Source: Lachnospiraceae bacterium (lineage in GTDB: Bacteria; Bacillota; Clostridia; Lachnospirales; Lachnospiraceae). Taken from it: 64,000 nt of DNA. The translations under genes were made by a program, and so were the position numbers. Location: NCBI GenBank assembly GCA_910574715.1, contig CAJTCH010000015.1, positions 1-64,000 on the forward strand, given 5' to 3'. The notes below the pieces were generated by a model, which searched no databases, was not told the DNA's origin, and saw only the letters and a program-made list of their open reading frames with translations. Below are positions 56,401 through 64,000 of the stretch, piece after piece (the stretch's first letter is position 1; every line of letters begins with the position of its first letter).

Positions 56401-57420
56401 TTACCGGTTTGCATACATCTTCTCATAATAATTCTGATACTCGCCGGAGATGATCGTCTCCCACCACTCTTTATTATTCAGATACCACTCGATCGTCTTC
56501 TTGATCCCGTCCGCGAACTTCGTCTCCGGAAGCCATCCAAGCTCACTGTGGATCTTCGCCGGATCGATCGCATAGCGCATATCGTGTCCCTTGCGGTCGG
56601 TTACATAGGTGATCAGGCTCTCCGGTTTCCCCAGCTCCTTGCAGATGATCTTGACGATATCAATATTCTTCATCTCATTGTGGCCGCCGATGTTATAGAC
56701 TTCTCCCACGCGTCCCTTATGGATGATCAGATCGATCGCCTTGCAGTGATCCTCCACATAGAGCCAGTCACGGACATTCTCACCCTTCCCGTATACCGGC
56801 AGCGGCTTATCGTTGAGCGCATTGGCGATCATCAGCGGGATCAGCTTCTCCGGGAAATGGTACGGCCCATAGTTGTTAGAACATCTGCTGATGGTCACCG
56901 GCAGGCCATAGGTCCTGTGATACGCCAGAACCAACAAGTCCGCCGCCGCCTTGGATGAGCTGTATGGGCTGCTGGTATGGATCGGCGTCTCCTCCGTGAA
57001 AAACAGATCCGGCCTGTCAAGAGGCAGATCTCCGTACACCTCGTCGGTAGATACCTGATGATAGCGGGTGATGCCGTACTTCCTGCAGGCATCCATCAGC
57101 ACAGCCGTTCCCTTGATATTGGTATCCAGGAACACCTCCGGGTCCTCGATGGAACGGTCTACATGACTCTCCGCCGCAAAATTCACCACCATATCCGGAT
57201 GTTCTTCTTCAAACAGCCGATACACTGCCTCCCGGTCTGTGATGCTCTCCTTCACGAATCTGAAATTCGGATTATCCATCACCGGTTCAAGCGTAGACAG
57301 ATTCCCCGCATAAGTCAGGCAGTCCAGGCAGATGATCCTGTAATCCGGGTACTTGCCAAGCATGTGAAATACAAAGTTGCTTCCGATAAATCCGGCTCCG
57401 CCGGTCACTATAATATTCAT
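56401..57420 (-). CDS. rfbB: dTDP-glucose 4,6-dehydratase
   Basis: Second step of dTDP-rhamnose synthesis. NAD-binding GGAGFIGSNF, active-site TDEVYGD and SSPYSSSKAAAD with YxxxK. 339 residues. The ATG seven bases after GGAG is used; a second ATG two codons before is possible. Follows rfbA closely. Confidence 0.96.
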   Translation of the reverse strand: MNIIVTGGAGFIGSNFVFHMLGKYPDYRIICLDCLTYAGNLSTLEPVMDNPNFRFVKESITDREAVYRLFEEEHPDMVVNFAAESHVDRSIEDPEVFLDTNIKGTAVLMDACRKYGITRYHQVSTDEVYGDLPLDRPDLFFTEETPIHTSSPYSSSKAAADLLVLAYHRTYGLPVTISRCSNNYGPYHFPEKLIPLMIANALNDKPLPVYGKGENVRDWLYVEDHCKAIDLIIHKGRVGEVYNIGGHNEMKNIDIVKIICKELGKPESLITYVTDRKGHDMRYAIDPAKIHSELGWLPETKFADGIKKTIEWYLNNKEWWETIISGEYQNYYEKMYANR

Positions 57421-57442
57421 AATCATTCTCCATTCTGCTTTG

Positions 57443-58339
57443 TTAATATAGTCCGTCCTGATATTTCCCGTCCAGGACGTCTTTCAGATATTGGCCATAC
57501 TGGTTCTTCTTCAGGATCTCGTACACCTTGAGCACCTCTTCTTTGGAAATCCATCCGTTCAGGTAAGCGATCTCCTCCAGGCAGCCGATCTTGCGGTGCT
57601 GATGGGACTCCATAGTCTTGACGAAATTCGTCGCGTCCACGAGACTCTCATGGGTTCCCGTGTCAAGCCAGGTGAAGCCCTGTCCCAGAAGCTCCACATT
57701 CAGCTTCTCCGACTCCAGATACACCCGGTTCAGATCCGTGATCTCAAGCTCGCCCCGGGCGCTTGGCTTTAAATCCCTGGCATACTCTACCACCTGATTA
57801 TCATAGAAATACAGCCCTGTCACGCAGTAATTACTCTTAGGGCACTCCGGCTTCTCCTCGATCGAGATCGCCTTGCCCTCATGGTTGAATTCCACGATTC
57901 CGAAACGCTCCGGATCGTCCACATAATAACCGAATACGGTTGCGCCTTTTCCGGATTCCGCATTCTTGACCGCCGCTTTCAGCCGCTTCTTCAATCCGTG
58001 GCCCGCGAAGATATTATCGCCCAAGACCATGGCAACCGTGTCGTCTCCGATAAAATCCGCCCCGATAATGAATGCCTGCGCAAGTCCGTCGGGGCTTGGC
58101 TGTACCGCATAGGACAACTGAACACCGAACTGATGCCCGTCTCCTAAGAGCTCCTTGAACCTGGGCGTATCCTGCGGTGTGGAGATGATAAGGATCTCCC
58201 GGATCCCGGCATTCATCAGCACCGACATGGGATAATAAATCATCGGTTTATCATAGATCGGCAACAACTGCTTGGATGTCACCATGGTGAGGGGATACAG
58301 ACGCGTGCCGGATCCTCCTGCTAATATAATTCCTTTCAT
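57443..58339 (-). CDS. rfbA: Glucose-1-phosphate thymidylyltransferase
   Basis: First step: Glc-1-P plus dTTP gives dTDP-glucose. Signature [19 protein letters not shown] and VLGDNIF. 298 residues. The ATG is six bases after AGGAGG; an earlier ATG lies in front of that site. First gene of the rfbABDC operon, diverging from a small plus-strand gene. Confidence 0.96.
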   Translation of the reverse strand: MKGIILAGGSGTRLYPLTMVTSKQLLPIYDKPMIYYPMSVLMNAGIREILIISTPQDTPRFKELLGDGHQFGVQLSYAVQPSPDGLAQAFIIGADFIGDDTVAMVLGDNIFAGHGLKKRLKAAVKNAESGKGATVFGYYVDDPERFGIVEFNHEGKAISIEEKPECPKSNYCVTGLYFYDNQVVEYARDLKPSARGELEITDLNRVYLESEKLNVELLGQGFTWLDTGTHESLVDATNFVKTMESHQHRKIGCLEEIAYLNGWISKEEVLKVYEILKKNQYGQYLKDVLDGKYQDGLY

Positions 58340-58488
58340 TTGAAACCTCCTGTTACCCATTTACTCATAGTGTTCATATATTCATGCATTTTCATTCCGT
58401 CTTTAGACATTATAAATGGTGACCTTAGGTCACCTTCAAGCACTTTTTCCATATTTAAGTAAATATTTGTATTTCGTCCGGTAAGGTA

Positions 58489-58497
58489 TGCTATAAT
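58489..58497 (+). promoter_or_regulatory. Extended -10 promoter of the 58-codon gene
   Basis: TGCTATAAT, 41 bases before the start, the same element as before the plus-strand GT2 gene. No good -35. Confidence 0.65.
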
Positions 58498-58538
58498 AAG
58501 ACATAACAAGATTACTTTTTTATAGGAGGTGAACAAAA

Positions 58539-58715
58539 ATGCCAACAAATGAAAAAGAATATAATGGCTATTTATTTGATCAGTTATCTATCCTGGAACG
58601 AATCGAAGCTGTTACAGATGATGAAAAGGCATTAAAACAGATAGCCATTGAACGGCGGCAGATCGAACGCAAATTATATCAGAATCCCTCCTTACAGGGA
58701 AAGGAGCAGGTTTAA
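58539..58715 (+). CDS. 58-residue protein of unknown function
   Basis: A small gene with TATAGGAGGTG eight bases before the ATG, its own extended -10 promoter and a perfect hairpin directly after the stop. The product begins MPTNEKEYNGYLFDQLSIL and is charged, probably helical (EALKQI-ERRQIERK). No signal peptide or transmembrane segment. Not recognised; not a Spo0E-type motif. The signals make real translation likely. Confidence 0.72.
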   Translation: MPTNEKEYNGYLFDQLSILERIEAVTDDEKALKQIAIERRQIERKLYQNPSLQGKEQV

Positions 58716-58716
58716 A

Positions 58717-58757
58717 CAAAGGAGACGCGGCACCTTACAAGGTTCGCGTCTCCTTTG
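58717..58757. terminator. Hairpin between the small gene and the MerR/methyltransferase gene
   Basis: Perfect 13-bp stem CAAAGGAGACGCG / CGCGTCTCCTTTG with a 15-base loop. Modest T tracts on both sides; likely closes both convergent transcripts. Confidence 0.7.
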
Positions 58758-58778
58758 TCTAACCTCAACTAATTATAA

Positions 58779-59960
58779 TCATATCCGGCACAGGAACGCT
58801 CCCGCCTCCTTCGTGATCCGGAACCCCTTATCTGTCTTACGCTTCACGTAAGATCGGAATTCCTTATACCGCTCCGTAATATACTGCCCCTGATTGCCAT
58901 GGCAGGAGAGCACATAAGAGATCAGAGGCTCCGGCTCCGGTACGATCAATTGATCTTCGTACATCTTCCACCGACAGACCGGAAAATATTCCTCTAAGAT
59001 CCCGGCACCATTCTCCTTCCCGAACCGATCATACAGCTTATCCGCCGACAGCACGATCCGATCGTCGAATCCCTGCACCAGGAGACTCACCTCTTTCATA
59101 TGTTCCTGCCCATAAGCACTGCACAAGAACCTTCCGTCCGGTCTGAGCACCCGCCGCACCTCACCGCACACCCGGCGGATATCCTCACAATAGAACAGAA
59201 CATGATTGGCGATCACCAGGTCGAAGCTTCCGTCCGCAAAGGGAATATGCTGACAGTCGAACACCTCGTAGGAAAACCGTCCGTCCTTCGCACCGATCGC
59301 ACGGCGGGCGTCTCTTAACATCCCTTCCGAGATGTCCGACAGTATGATATCCGCCTCTTTCGGCAGATGCTTTAGATTCTCGACCCAGAGCGTTCCGTCC
59401 CCGCAGCCTAACTCCAAGATCCGAATACCCGGACATACTTCCAACTGTTCATAGATCCAGGGGAACCACCCTTGCTGATTCTGTGAATACAGGCTGTGCA
59501 GGTGGATGCGCGCCGAGATATTGGATGCGTTCTGATACTGGTTTTTCAGGCTCTTCTCCATCCCAGTCAGATGGATCAGGTTCAGCATCTTGTTCCAGTC
59601 GATGGTCCGCTCTTTCTGTATCGCGTCCGAGGTCTCCATGATCGCGGTCTCCACAAGCTGCATCTGCTCGATACGATCCCGCACCAGCTTGAGCTGAATG
59701 TTCAGGGAATCCAGCATGAAGTGATAATCCGCATCATCAATGGTCATCTCTCTGATGTCATCCAGCGAGAATCCCAGGTATTTCAGCAGCAAGATCTGCT
59801 GAAGCCTTGCAAAGTCTTCGTCTGTATAAAACCGCGCTCCCGATTCACTGACAAAGGAGGGCTTTAAGATATCCTGTTTGTCATAGTAGCGTATTGTCCG
59901 CAAAGTAACATTCGCCATCCGGGCAAATTTACCGGATGAATAGTAACCCGGTTTGTTCAT
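58779..59960 (-). CDS. MerR-family regulator fused to a SAM-dependent methyltransferase
   Basis: 393 residues. The N-terminal MerR winged helix (about 1-75; GKFARMANVTLRTIRYYDK, FYTDEDFARLQQILLL) is followed by a helical linker and a class I methyltransferase domain with ILELGCGDGTLWVENL and a DGSFDLVIANHVLFY patch. The ATG directly overlaps the stop of the GerMN gene (TAATG). Such fusions exist but their targets are unknown. It could link a small-molecule signal to a methylation reaction. Confidence 0.85.
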   Translation of the reverse strand: MNKPGYYSSGKFARMANVTLRTIRYYDKQDILKPSFVSESGARFYTDEDFARLQQILLLKYLGFSLDDIREMTIDDADYHFMLDSLNIQLKLVRDRIEQMQLVETAIMETSDAIQKERTIDWNKMLNLIHLTGMEKSLKNQYQNASNISARIHLHSLYSQNQQGWFPWIYEQLEVCPGIRILELGCGDGTLWVENLKHLPKEADIILSDISEGMLRDARRAIGAKDGRFSYEVFDCQHIPFADGSFDLVIANHVLFYCEDIRRVCGEVRRVLRPDGRFLCSAYGQEHMKEVSLLVQGFDDRIVLSADKLYDRFGKENGAGILEEYFPVCRWKMYEDQLIVPEPEPLISYVLSCHGNQGQYITERYKEFRSYVKRKTDKGFRITKEAGAFLCRI

Positions 59961-60589
59961 TATGAAAATTGGGTCATATAACCCGGATATTCGGCGTGCC
60001 CGGTCTCTAGCGTCCCGCCTTCGACTGTGATCTTGATCTGATCGCATTCATATGCATCCAGGAATGTGTTGCACACACCGCCCATGATATAGTATTCCCC
60101 TGAGGTTCCCATACTGGAGATATAGGAAGCAAATGCATTATTAAAATCAATCTCAATCGTATCCTTTCCGTCTACCTCCTTGACCTCAAGAGACAGAATC
60201 TTGACATCTGCCGTCACTACGCCCTTATCAACCAGAGCGGTCAAGATATTCTCTGCTGAGAACGATCCCATCTGAATCTCCTCAGAATCAAATGCCGTCG
60301 CATCCTCATTGCTGTAATAAACCGTGATATCCGGCGAATGCTGCACACTGTTGTCAACCTCTGACTGATCGGATTCCTGATTCTCCTGATCCTGCCCCTC
60401 TTCCTCCTGGCTGTCTTTCTCCTGGTCATCCTGATCCTGGTCCTCTTCTTCCTCCTGATCCCCCTGACCCGGCGTCTCACTCTCTTCCTGTTCCGATGCA
60501 TTCACTTCCTTGGTCTGCCCCTGTTCACAGCCTGTCAGACAGAGCATCCCGGCTAAAAATAACATTGATAATAACAGTCTCTTCTTCAT
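59960..60589 (-). CDS. GerMN-domain lipoprotein
   Basis: 209 residues. Signal peptide with lipobox LTGC, an Asp/Glu/Gln-rich linker (about residues 22-75), and a C-terminal GerMN domain (from about VYYSNED to TGHAEYP). GerMN domains occur in spore and cell-surface lipoproteins such as GerM. The ATG used is at the GGAGT site; an earlier in-frame ATG is likely not used. It is translationally coupled to the MerR/methyltransferase gene downstream. Confidence 0.8.
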   Translation of the reverse strand: MKKRLLLSMLFLAGMLCLTGCEQGQTKEVNASEQEESETPGQGDQEEEEDQDQDDQEKDSQEEEGQDQENQESDQSEVDNSVQHSPDITVYYSNEDATAFDSEEIQMGSFSAENILTALVDKGVVTADVKILSLEVKEVDGKDTIEIDFNNAFASYISSMGTSGEYYIMGGVCNTFLDAYECDQIKITVEGGTLETGHAEYPGYMTQFS

Positions 60590-60631
60590 ACTCCATATAC
60601 TCCCTTCTCTTGCTTCACAATACTTCATCTG

Positions 60632-62359
60632 TTACCGCTTCGTTCGTATCTTCTTCACCGCCTGTCCTGCATCCCTGAGCGGTCTCGTAAGCTTCCATGA
60701 ACGCGACGTGCTGATCTCTGATAATCTCTTAACGGCTTTTGCCGTTTCTCTGCCTGCCGCGGCTGCCTTCCTGTACATCTGCCATATGATCTTACCCGCT
60801 TCCGAATGCAGATCAATACTTTCATATTCGATCCGGACTTTACAATACGCCTTATCACCCAGAGCTATCACAATCTGCGGATCCTTCTCATTGAAGAAGA
60901 TATCTTCCTCCGCCTTAAACCCATGAATGATTTCATACTCCGCCGGTGCACCGTCAAGCAATACTATCAGATTCCTAAGTCCATATCTTCCGTCATCGTC
61001 CGGATCGAAACGGACCGCTCTGCAGGAATCCGGAATATCTAACACAAATGCAACCGGCTGTCCTCCTTCTCTGGCCTTGTATTCCACAACCGTCTTCGAT
61101 TCTTCACAGAATCCATCGCCTGTATCGAAGAAGAACTCCGCCCTGGTCTTGTCCACATACTGGTGCAGCGGCGACAGCACATCCATGAATGAATATCCTA
61201 TATCCTTCCCAGAATCTGCAATCCCGCATTCATCCGCCTTTTCCATCTCCTCAAGCAGTCTCCTGGAAGAGTCCGCATCCTGATACCTGTGGAAGAATGC
61301 CATCTTCTCCTTTCGCACCTCCCGGAATCCATCCCGACCCGCCAAGATATCTCCCAATATCTCAAAAAGCTTATCCTGCGTGCCGACCACAGGTCCCGGC
61401 ATGAGAAGCTTCGGGTCATCCACGATAAATCCTCTGTCCGCCTGATACTTTGCCAGATCAGGGCAGGAGAATATGATCGGCTTATCAAGCAGAAGGAAAT
61501 CAACATACACCGACGAATAATCGGTGATCAGAGCATCAAATCCATTCATAACATGATAGATCGTCAGGAAATTCTTATTCAGTATGTCCGTATCCAGGAA
61601 AATCATTCGCTTCGGAAGCTTCACATTCTCTCCCTTAAAGAATTCATTATCAGCAAAATGCACCTTCGCGAAAATGTACGCGTGATTCGCCTCCAGAAAC
61701 TGATCGATCTGATCCGCATCATAATCCGGATAATTGAAAATATTATTCTCAAACTGCTCTCCTTCATCCTTCAAGCCCTTGCGCATGGTTGGCAGATAGA
61801 AGATCAGTTTATCCGTCTCTACATCTATGTCTGTAAGCTTCTTAAGCTCTTCTTTGCCGTCAGACCAGAACATCATATCATTTCTCGGATAACCGGTCTC
61901 CTTAACCTTACGAGGATCTACTGCAAACATGCCGCTTAGCGTAAGCTGCGACAGCCTCGAAGGAGCCGTAATAAGATCGGTCTGTGTCGTGATGGTCTTC
62001 AGCAGCCGGAAATCATCGGAATCCGCAGCCGCACTGTCAAAGAATCCGATCAATTTGAGCGGGAAGCCATGCCATGCCGCAACATGAATCTGATCCGGTC
62101 TCTTCCGGTCCGCAAATTGAAAAGAGGACGTGATCAGAAAACGTGCCCTGTCGATCATCAGCTCCGTCGTCTCTTCGCCCTCCAAGCCGCAGGCGACGCC
62201 CTTCTCTCTTAATGCCTCCAGCATCTTCCTGTCCTGTATGACCCAAAATGTATCATAATCGGTATTCTTCGTGACATATTCCCATAATGCTCTTGAATTA
62301 TCCGCAAAATCCGGTGTCGCCCCAAACACCATCAACTTCTTATCAACAAATTGCCCCAT
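60632..62359 (-). CDS. CDP-glycerol glycerophosphotransferase family protein (TagB/TagF-like)
   Basis: About 575 residues. The glycerophosphotransferase core contains AWHGFPLKLIG, TGYPRNDMMF, DYSSVYVDFLLLDKPIIF and adjacent motifs, typical of TagB/TagF. The ATG after the GAGGAAG site is used; a TTG 18 bases earlier overlaps the tagD stop. C-terminus is basic and helical (RSWKLTRPLRDAG). Makes or primes poly(glycerol phosphate) wall teichoic acid; single-unit or polymerase role cannot be separated. Confidence 0.88.
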   Translation of the reverse strand: MGQFVDKKLMVFGATPDFADNSRALWEYVTKNTDYDTFWVIQDRKMLEALREKGVACGLEGEETTELMIDRARFLITSSFQFADRKRPDQIHVAAWHGFPLKLIGFFDSAAADSDDFRLLKTITTQTDLITAPSRLSQLTLSGMFAVDPRKVKETGYPRNDMMFWSDGKEELKKLTDIDVETDKLIFYLPTMRKGLKDEGEQFENNIFNYPDYDADQIDQFLEANHAYIFAKVHFADNEFFKGENVKLPKRMIFLDTDILNKNFLTIYHVMNGFDALITDYSSVYVDFLLLDKPIIFSCPDLAKYQADRGFIVDDPKLLMPGPVVGTQDKLFEILGDILAGRDGFREVRKEKMAFFHRYQDADSSRRLLEEMEKADECGIADSGKDIGYSFMDVLSPLHQYVDKTRAEFFFDTGDGFCEESKTVVEYKAREGGQPVAFVLDIPDSCRAVRFDPDDDGRYGLRNLIVLLDGAPAEYEIIHGFKAEEDIFFNEKDPQIVIALGDKAYCKVRIEYESIDLHSEAGKIIWQMYRKAAAAGRETAKAVKRLSEISTSRSWKLTRPLRDAGQAVKKIRTKR

Positions 62360-62373
62360 TCTGTTTCTTCCTC

Positions 62374-62763
62374 TCAAAATATCTTTAGTTCACTCTTGAT
62401 CTTTGTTGTCGAAACCTCAGGTGTCCGATTCAGATAGACGACTTCACACAGGCTCTTTAATTCATCAAACTTGCCCTCCCAGTCATCCCCTATAACAAAT
62501 GTATCGATCTGATATAACTTGATATCACTTGCCTTCTGCTCCCACGCTTCCTCCGGAATGACCAGATCAACATACCGGATCGCCTCTAAAAGCCGCTTTC
62601 TCTCCTCATAAGAAAAGTAACATTTCTTATTCTTGATGGCATTGAATTCATTTGTAGAGAGCCCGACGATCAGGTAATCCCCTAATCGCCTGGCTCTTTC
62701 TAACAGATTAATATGTCCGTAATGAATCAAATCAAACGTGCCATACGTAATCACTCTCTTCAT
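62374..62763 (-). CDS. tagD: Glycerol-3-phosphate cytidylyltransferase
   Basis: Makes CDP-glycerol for teichoic acid. Signature TYGTFDLIHYGHINLLERA and STTKI near the C-terminus. 129 residues. GAGGTA precedes the ATG. Paired with the TagB/F-like gene, which uses its product. Confidence 0.96.
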   Translation of the reverse strand: MKRVITYGTFDLIHYGHINLLERARRLGDYLIVGLSTNEFNAIKNKKCYFSYEERKRLLEAIRYVDLVIPEEAWEQKASDIKLYQIDTFVIGDDWEGKFDELKSLCEVVYLNRTPEVSTTKIKSELKIF

Positions 62764-62782
62764 ATATTACCTCATCTGGGTC

Positions 62783-64000
62783 TTAATGGTATACTACAAC
62801 CGTCGTTCCGGTCGGAATCGTATCATAGATCCACTTCGCATTCTCGATCAGCAGTCTGACACAGCCATGTGACAACGCCATGCCGACCCTTCCGTCCTGC
62901 AAGGTTCCGTTCTTGTTATACAGTACGGAGTGGAACAGATAATTCCCTCTGAACTGTGTATACCAGTAGCATCTCGCCGCTCCGGAATCAAAATAATACC
63001 CCTTGCTTCCCACGGAGAAGACTCCCTCTACCGTAGGCGTACCCGGTGCACCGTCGCCGCAGTCCCAGTAATGGACGAACTCCCAGCCGCCTGCGCCTCT
63101 CTGGAAGACACCCACCTTATGAGTGCTCCGGTTCACCATCAACAAATAGGGCGTCGGACTGCTGTACAGATTAGCCCGATTCAACATCTGACCCTGCTGG
63201 GTCGGTACCTTGTACAGAGAGTAAGAAGTCTTGCCGAATCCATTCATAGAATTCCCGGAATAGACATATGCATGAGTCGTGTATGCGCCGCCGCTGTTGT
63301 GCCTTGCACTGTCCACAACTGCATTCCACTTACCGTTTCCTCTGTTCACACCCTCGTACCACACGAGATCATCCTGGCCGTTGGTATTGCTCCATGTCGG
63401 GAACTGCACCCTGTTACCCGATGCACCCATGATACCGACCTCATACTGTGTAGAATTGATCGGCATATTATAGACATAGTTAAGCGGTGATATATTGGCT
63501 GTCGCACCGCCTACACAGGTCTGCGCCCCATTGTTCGCCGTCACATACACATGCGCCGTATAGTTTCCAAAATGATGCGCATGATCTGCAACCCTTACAT
63601 TCACAGCGTATACGCCTTCTGAAATCCTTCCTGCCGTATACCATGCGATATCGCTCTGGTTGCTTGCACACCAAACCGGGATCTGCACCTTATTAACTCC
63701 TGACACTGCGGTCACACCGCTGACCGTCACCTGGAAGGTACCTGCCGTACGGTTAATATTACCGATCTGTACACGTGCCGCCATTGGTCTCTTCGTCACA
63801 TCGAATCCGGTCGCCCCTATGAAATGAAGGCTGCCGTCTGCCGTCTCATAATATCCATGTACAATATATTTCCCAAATTCTCCATGATTCGCAACCTGCA
63901 CATCACAGGTATAGCTGCCGTTCTTACCGGATGCACTGTACCATCTGATATCATTCTGGCCATTTGCAGCGCCCCATACGGCGAACCTGACACCCTTCTC
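62783..64000 (-). CDS. L,D-transpeptidase with GBS Bsp-like repeats (5' end beyond window)
   Basis: Open to the right edge of the window, so the N-terminus is missing. At least three GBS Bsp-like repeats of about 90 residues (each with a W-x-x-N-G/S-x-D-D/I-x-W-Y pattern) lie before a C-terminal YkuD domain with SHGCVRLL, the catalytic His-Cys of an L,D-transpeptidase. The YkuD enzymes form 3-3 peptidoglycan cross-links; the repeats probably bind the wall. It lies 19 bases before tagD on the same strand. Confidence 0.88.
   Translation of the reverse strand, partial: EKGVRFAVWGAANGQNDIRWYSASGKNGSYTCDVQVANHGEFGKYIVHGYYETADGSLHFIGATGFDVTKRPMAARVQIGNINRTAGTFQVTVSGVTAVSGVNKVQIPVWCASNQSDIAWYTAGRISEGVYAVNVRVADHAHHFGNYTAHVYVTANNGAQTCVGGATANISPLNYVYNMPINSTQYEVGIMGASGNRVQFPTWSNTNGQDDLVWYEGVNRGNGKWNAVVDSARHNSGGAYTTHAYVYSGNSMNGFGKTSYSLYKVPTQQGQMLNRANLYSSPTPYLLMVNRSTHKVGVFQRGAGGWEFVHYWDCGDGAPGTPTVEGVFSVGSKGYYFDSGAARCYWYTQFRGNYLFHSVLYNKNGTLQDGRVGMALSHGCVRLLIENAKWIYDTIPTGTTVVVYH

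Overview
The window is chromosomal DNA of an anaerobic, spore-forming Firmicute, most probably a Lachnospiraceae species (Dorea / [Clostridium] scindens-like). This is inferred from protein families and gene style, not from a database search. The pointers are a sporulation sigma-K gene, CodY, a groESL operon behind a CIRCE operator, RNase J, a degenerate HPr, DUF5688 and DUF6106 proteins typical of that family, strong AGGAGG ribosome binding sites and roughly 50% GC. Almost every gene lies on the minus strand, so the minus strand is probably leading and the replication origin should lie beyond the right edge. The five plus-strand genes (cyclophilin lipoprotein, HPr-like protein, PdaA-type deacetylase, a GT2 glycosyltransferase and a 58-codon gene) each look monocistronic.

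Layout. 1-20 kb is housekeeping: HtrA protease, AlaX-type editing protein, ArgRS, a tRNA-Arg(CCG), EF-P, a cyclophilin lipoprotein, YqeG phosphatase and shikimate kinase, a peptidoglycan amidase, GalM, GuaB, a DUF6106 protein, groESL, CodY, TopA, DprA. 20-36 kb holds a ComM-like ATPase, a three-gene glycolipid/flippase operon, sigK with tRNA-modification genes, a hybrid histidine kinase next to an orphan solute-binding lipoprotein, RNase J, and a Fur-DUF1292-RuvX-IreB-MtaB run. 36-43.7 kb holds an HPr-like gene and a cluster for s4U synthesis and methyltransfer (thiI, cysteine desulfurase, rsmE, prmA), plus mntP, adenosine deaminase and an ArsC/Spx-like protein.

43.7-64 kb is mostly envelope biogenesis. 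GlmS, which makes amino-sugar precursor, lies in an apparent operon with a membrane-anchored cohesin-like protein and an LCP ligase. A polymer unit follows (initiating sugar transferase, second LCP, polymerase, glycosyltransferases), then the complete dTDP-L-rhamnose pathway (rfbA-B-D-C). Last come a MerR/methyltransferase fusion, a GerMN lipoprotein, teichoic-acid-type TagD and CDP-glycerol transferase genes, and a truncated L,D-transpeptidase with GBS Bsp-like repeats running off the right edge. Together these suggest a rhamnose-containing wall polymer attached by LCP enzymes.

The least ordinary features are three small inverted-repeat elements between genes. One supplies the last codons of a DUF6106 gene; one folds into a roughly 164-nt hairpin that ends on the sigK stop codon; one is a 45-bp palindrome between convergent genes. 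Others are a three-half-site CIRCE operator, an HPr paralogue without its catalytic histidine, a 58-codon gene with its own promoter and terminator, and a membrane cohesin/LCP/GlmS operon. I found no CRISPR array, prophage, insertion sequence with a transposase, or rRNA.
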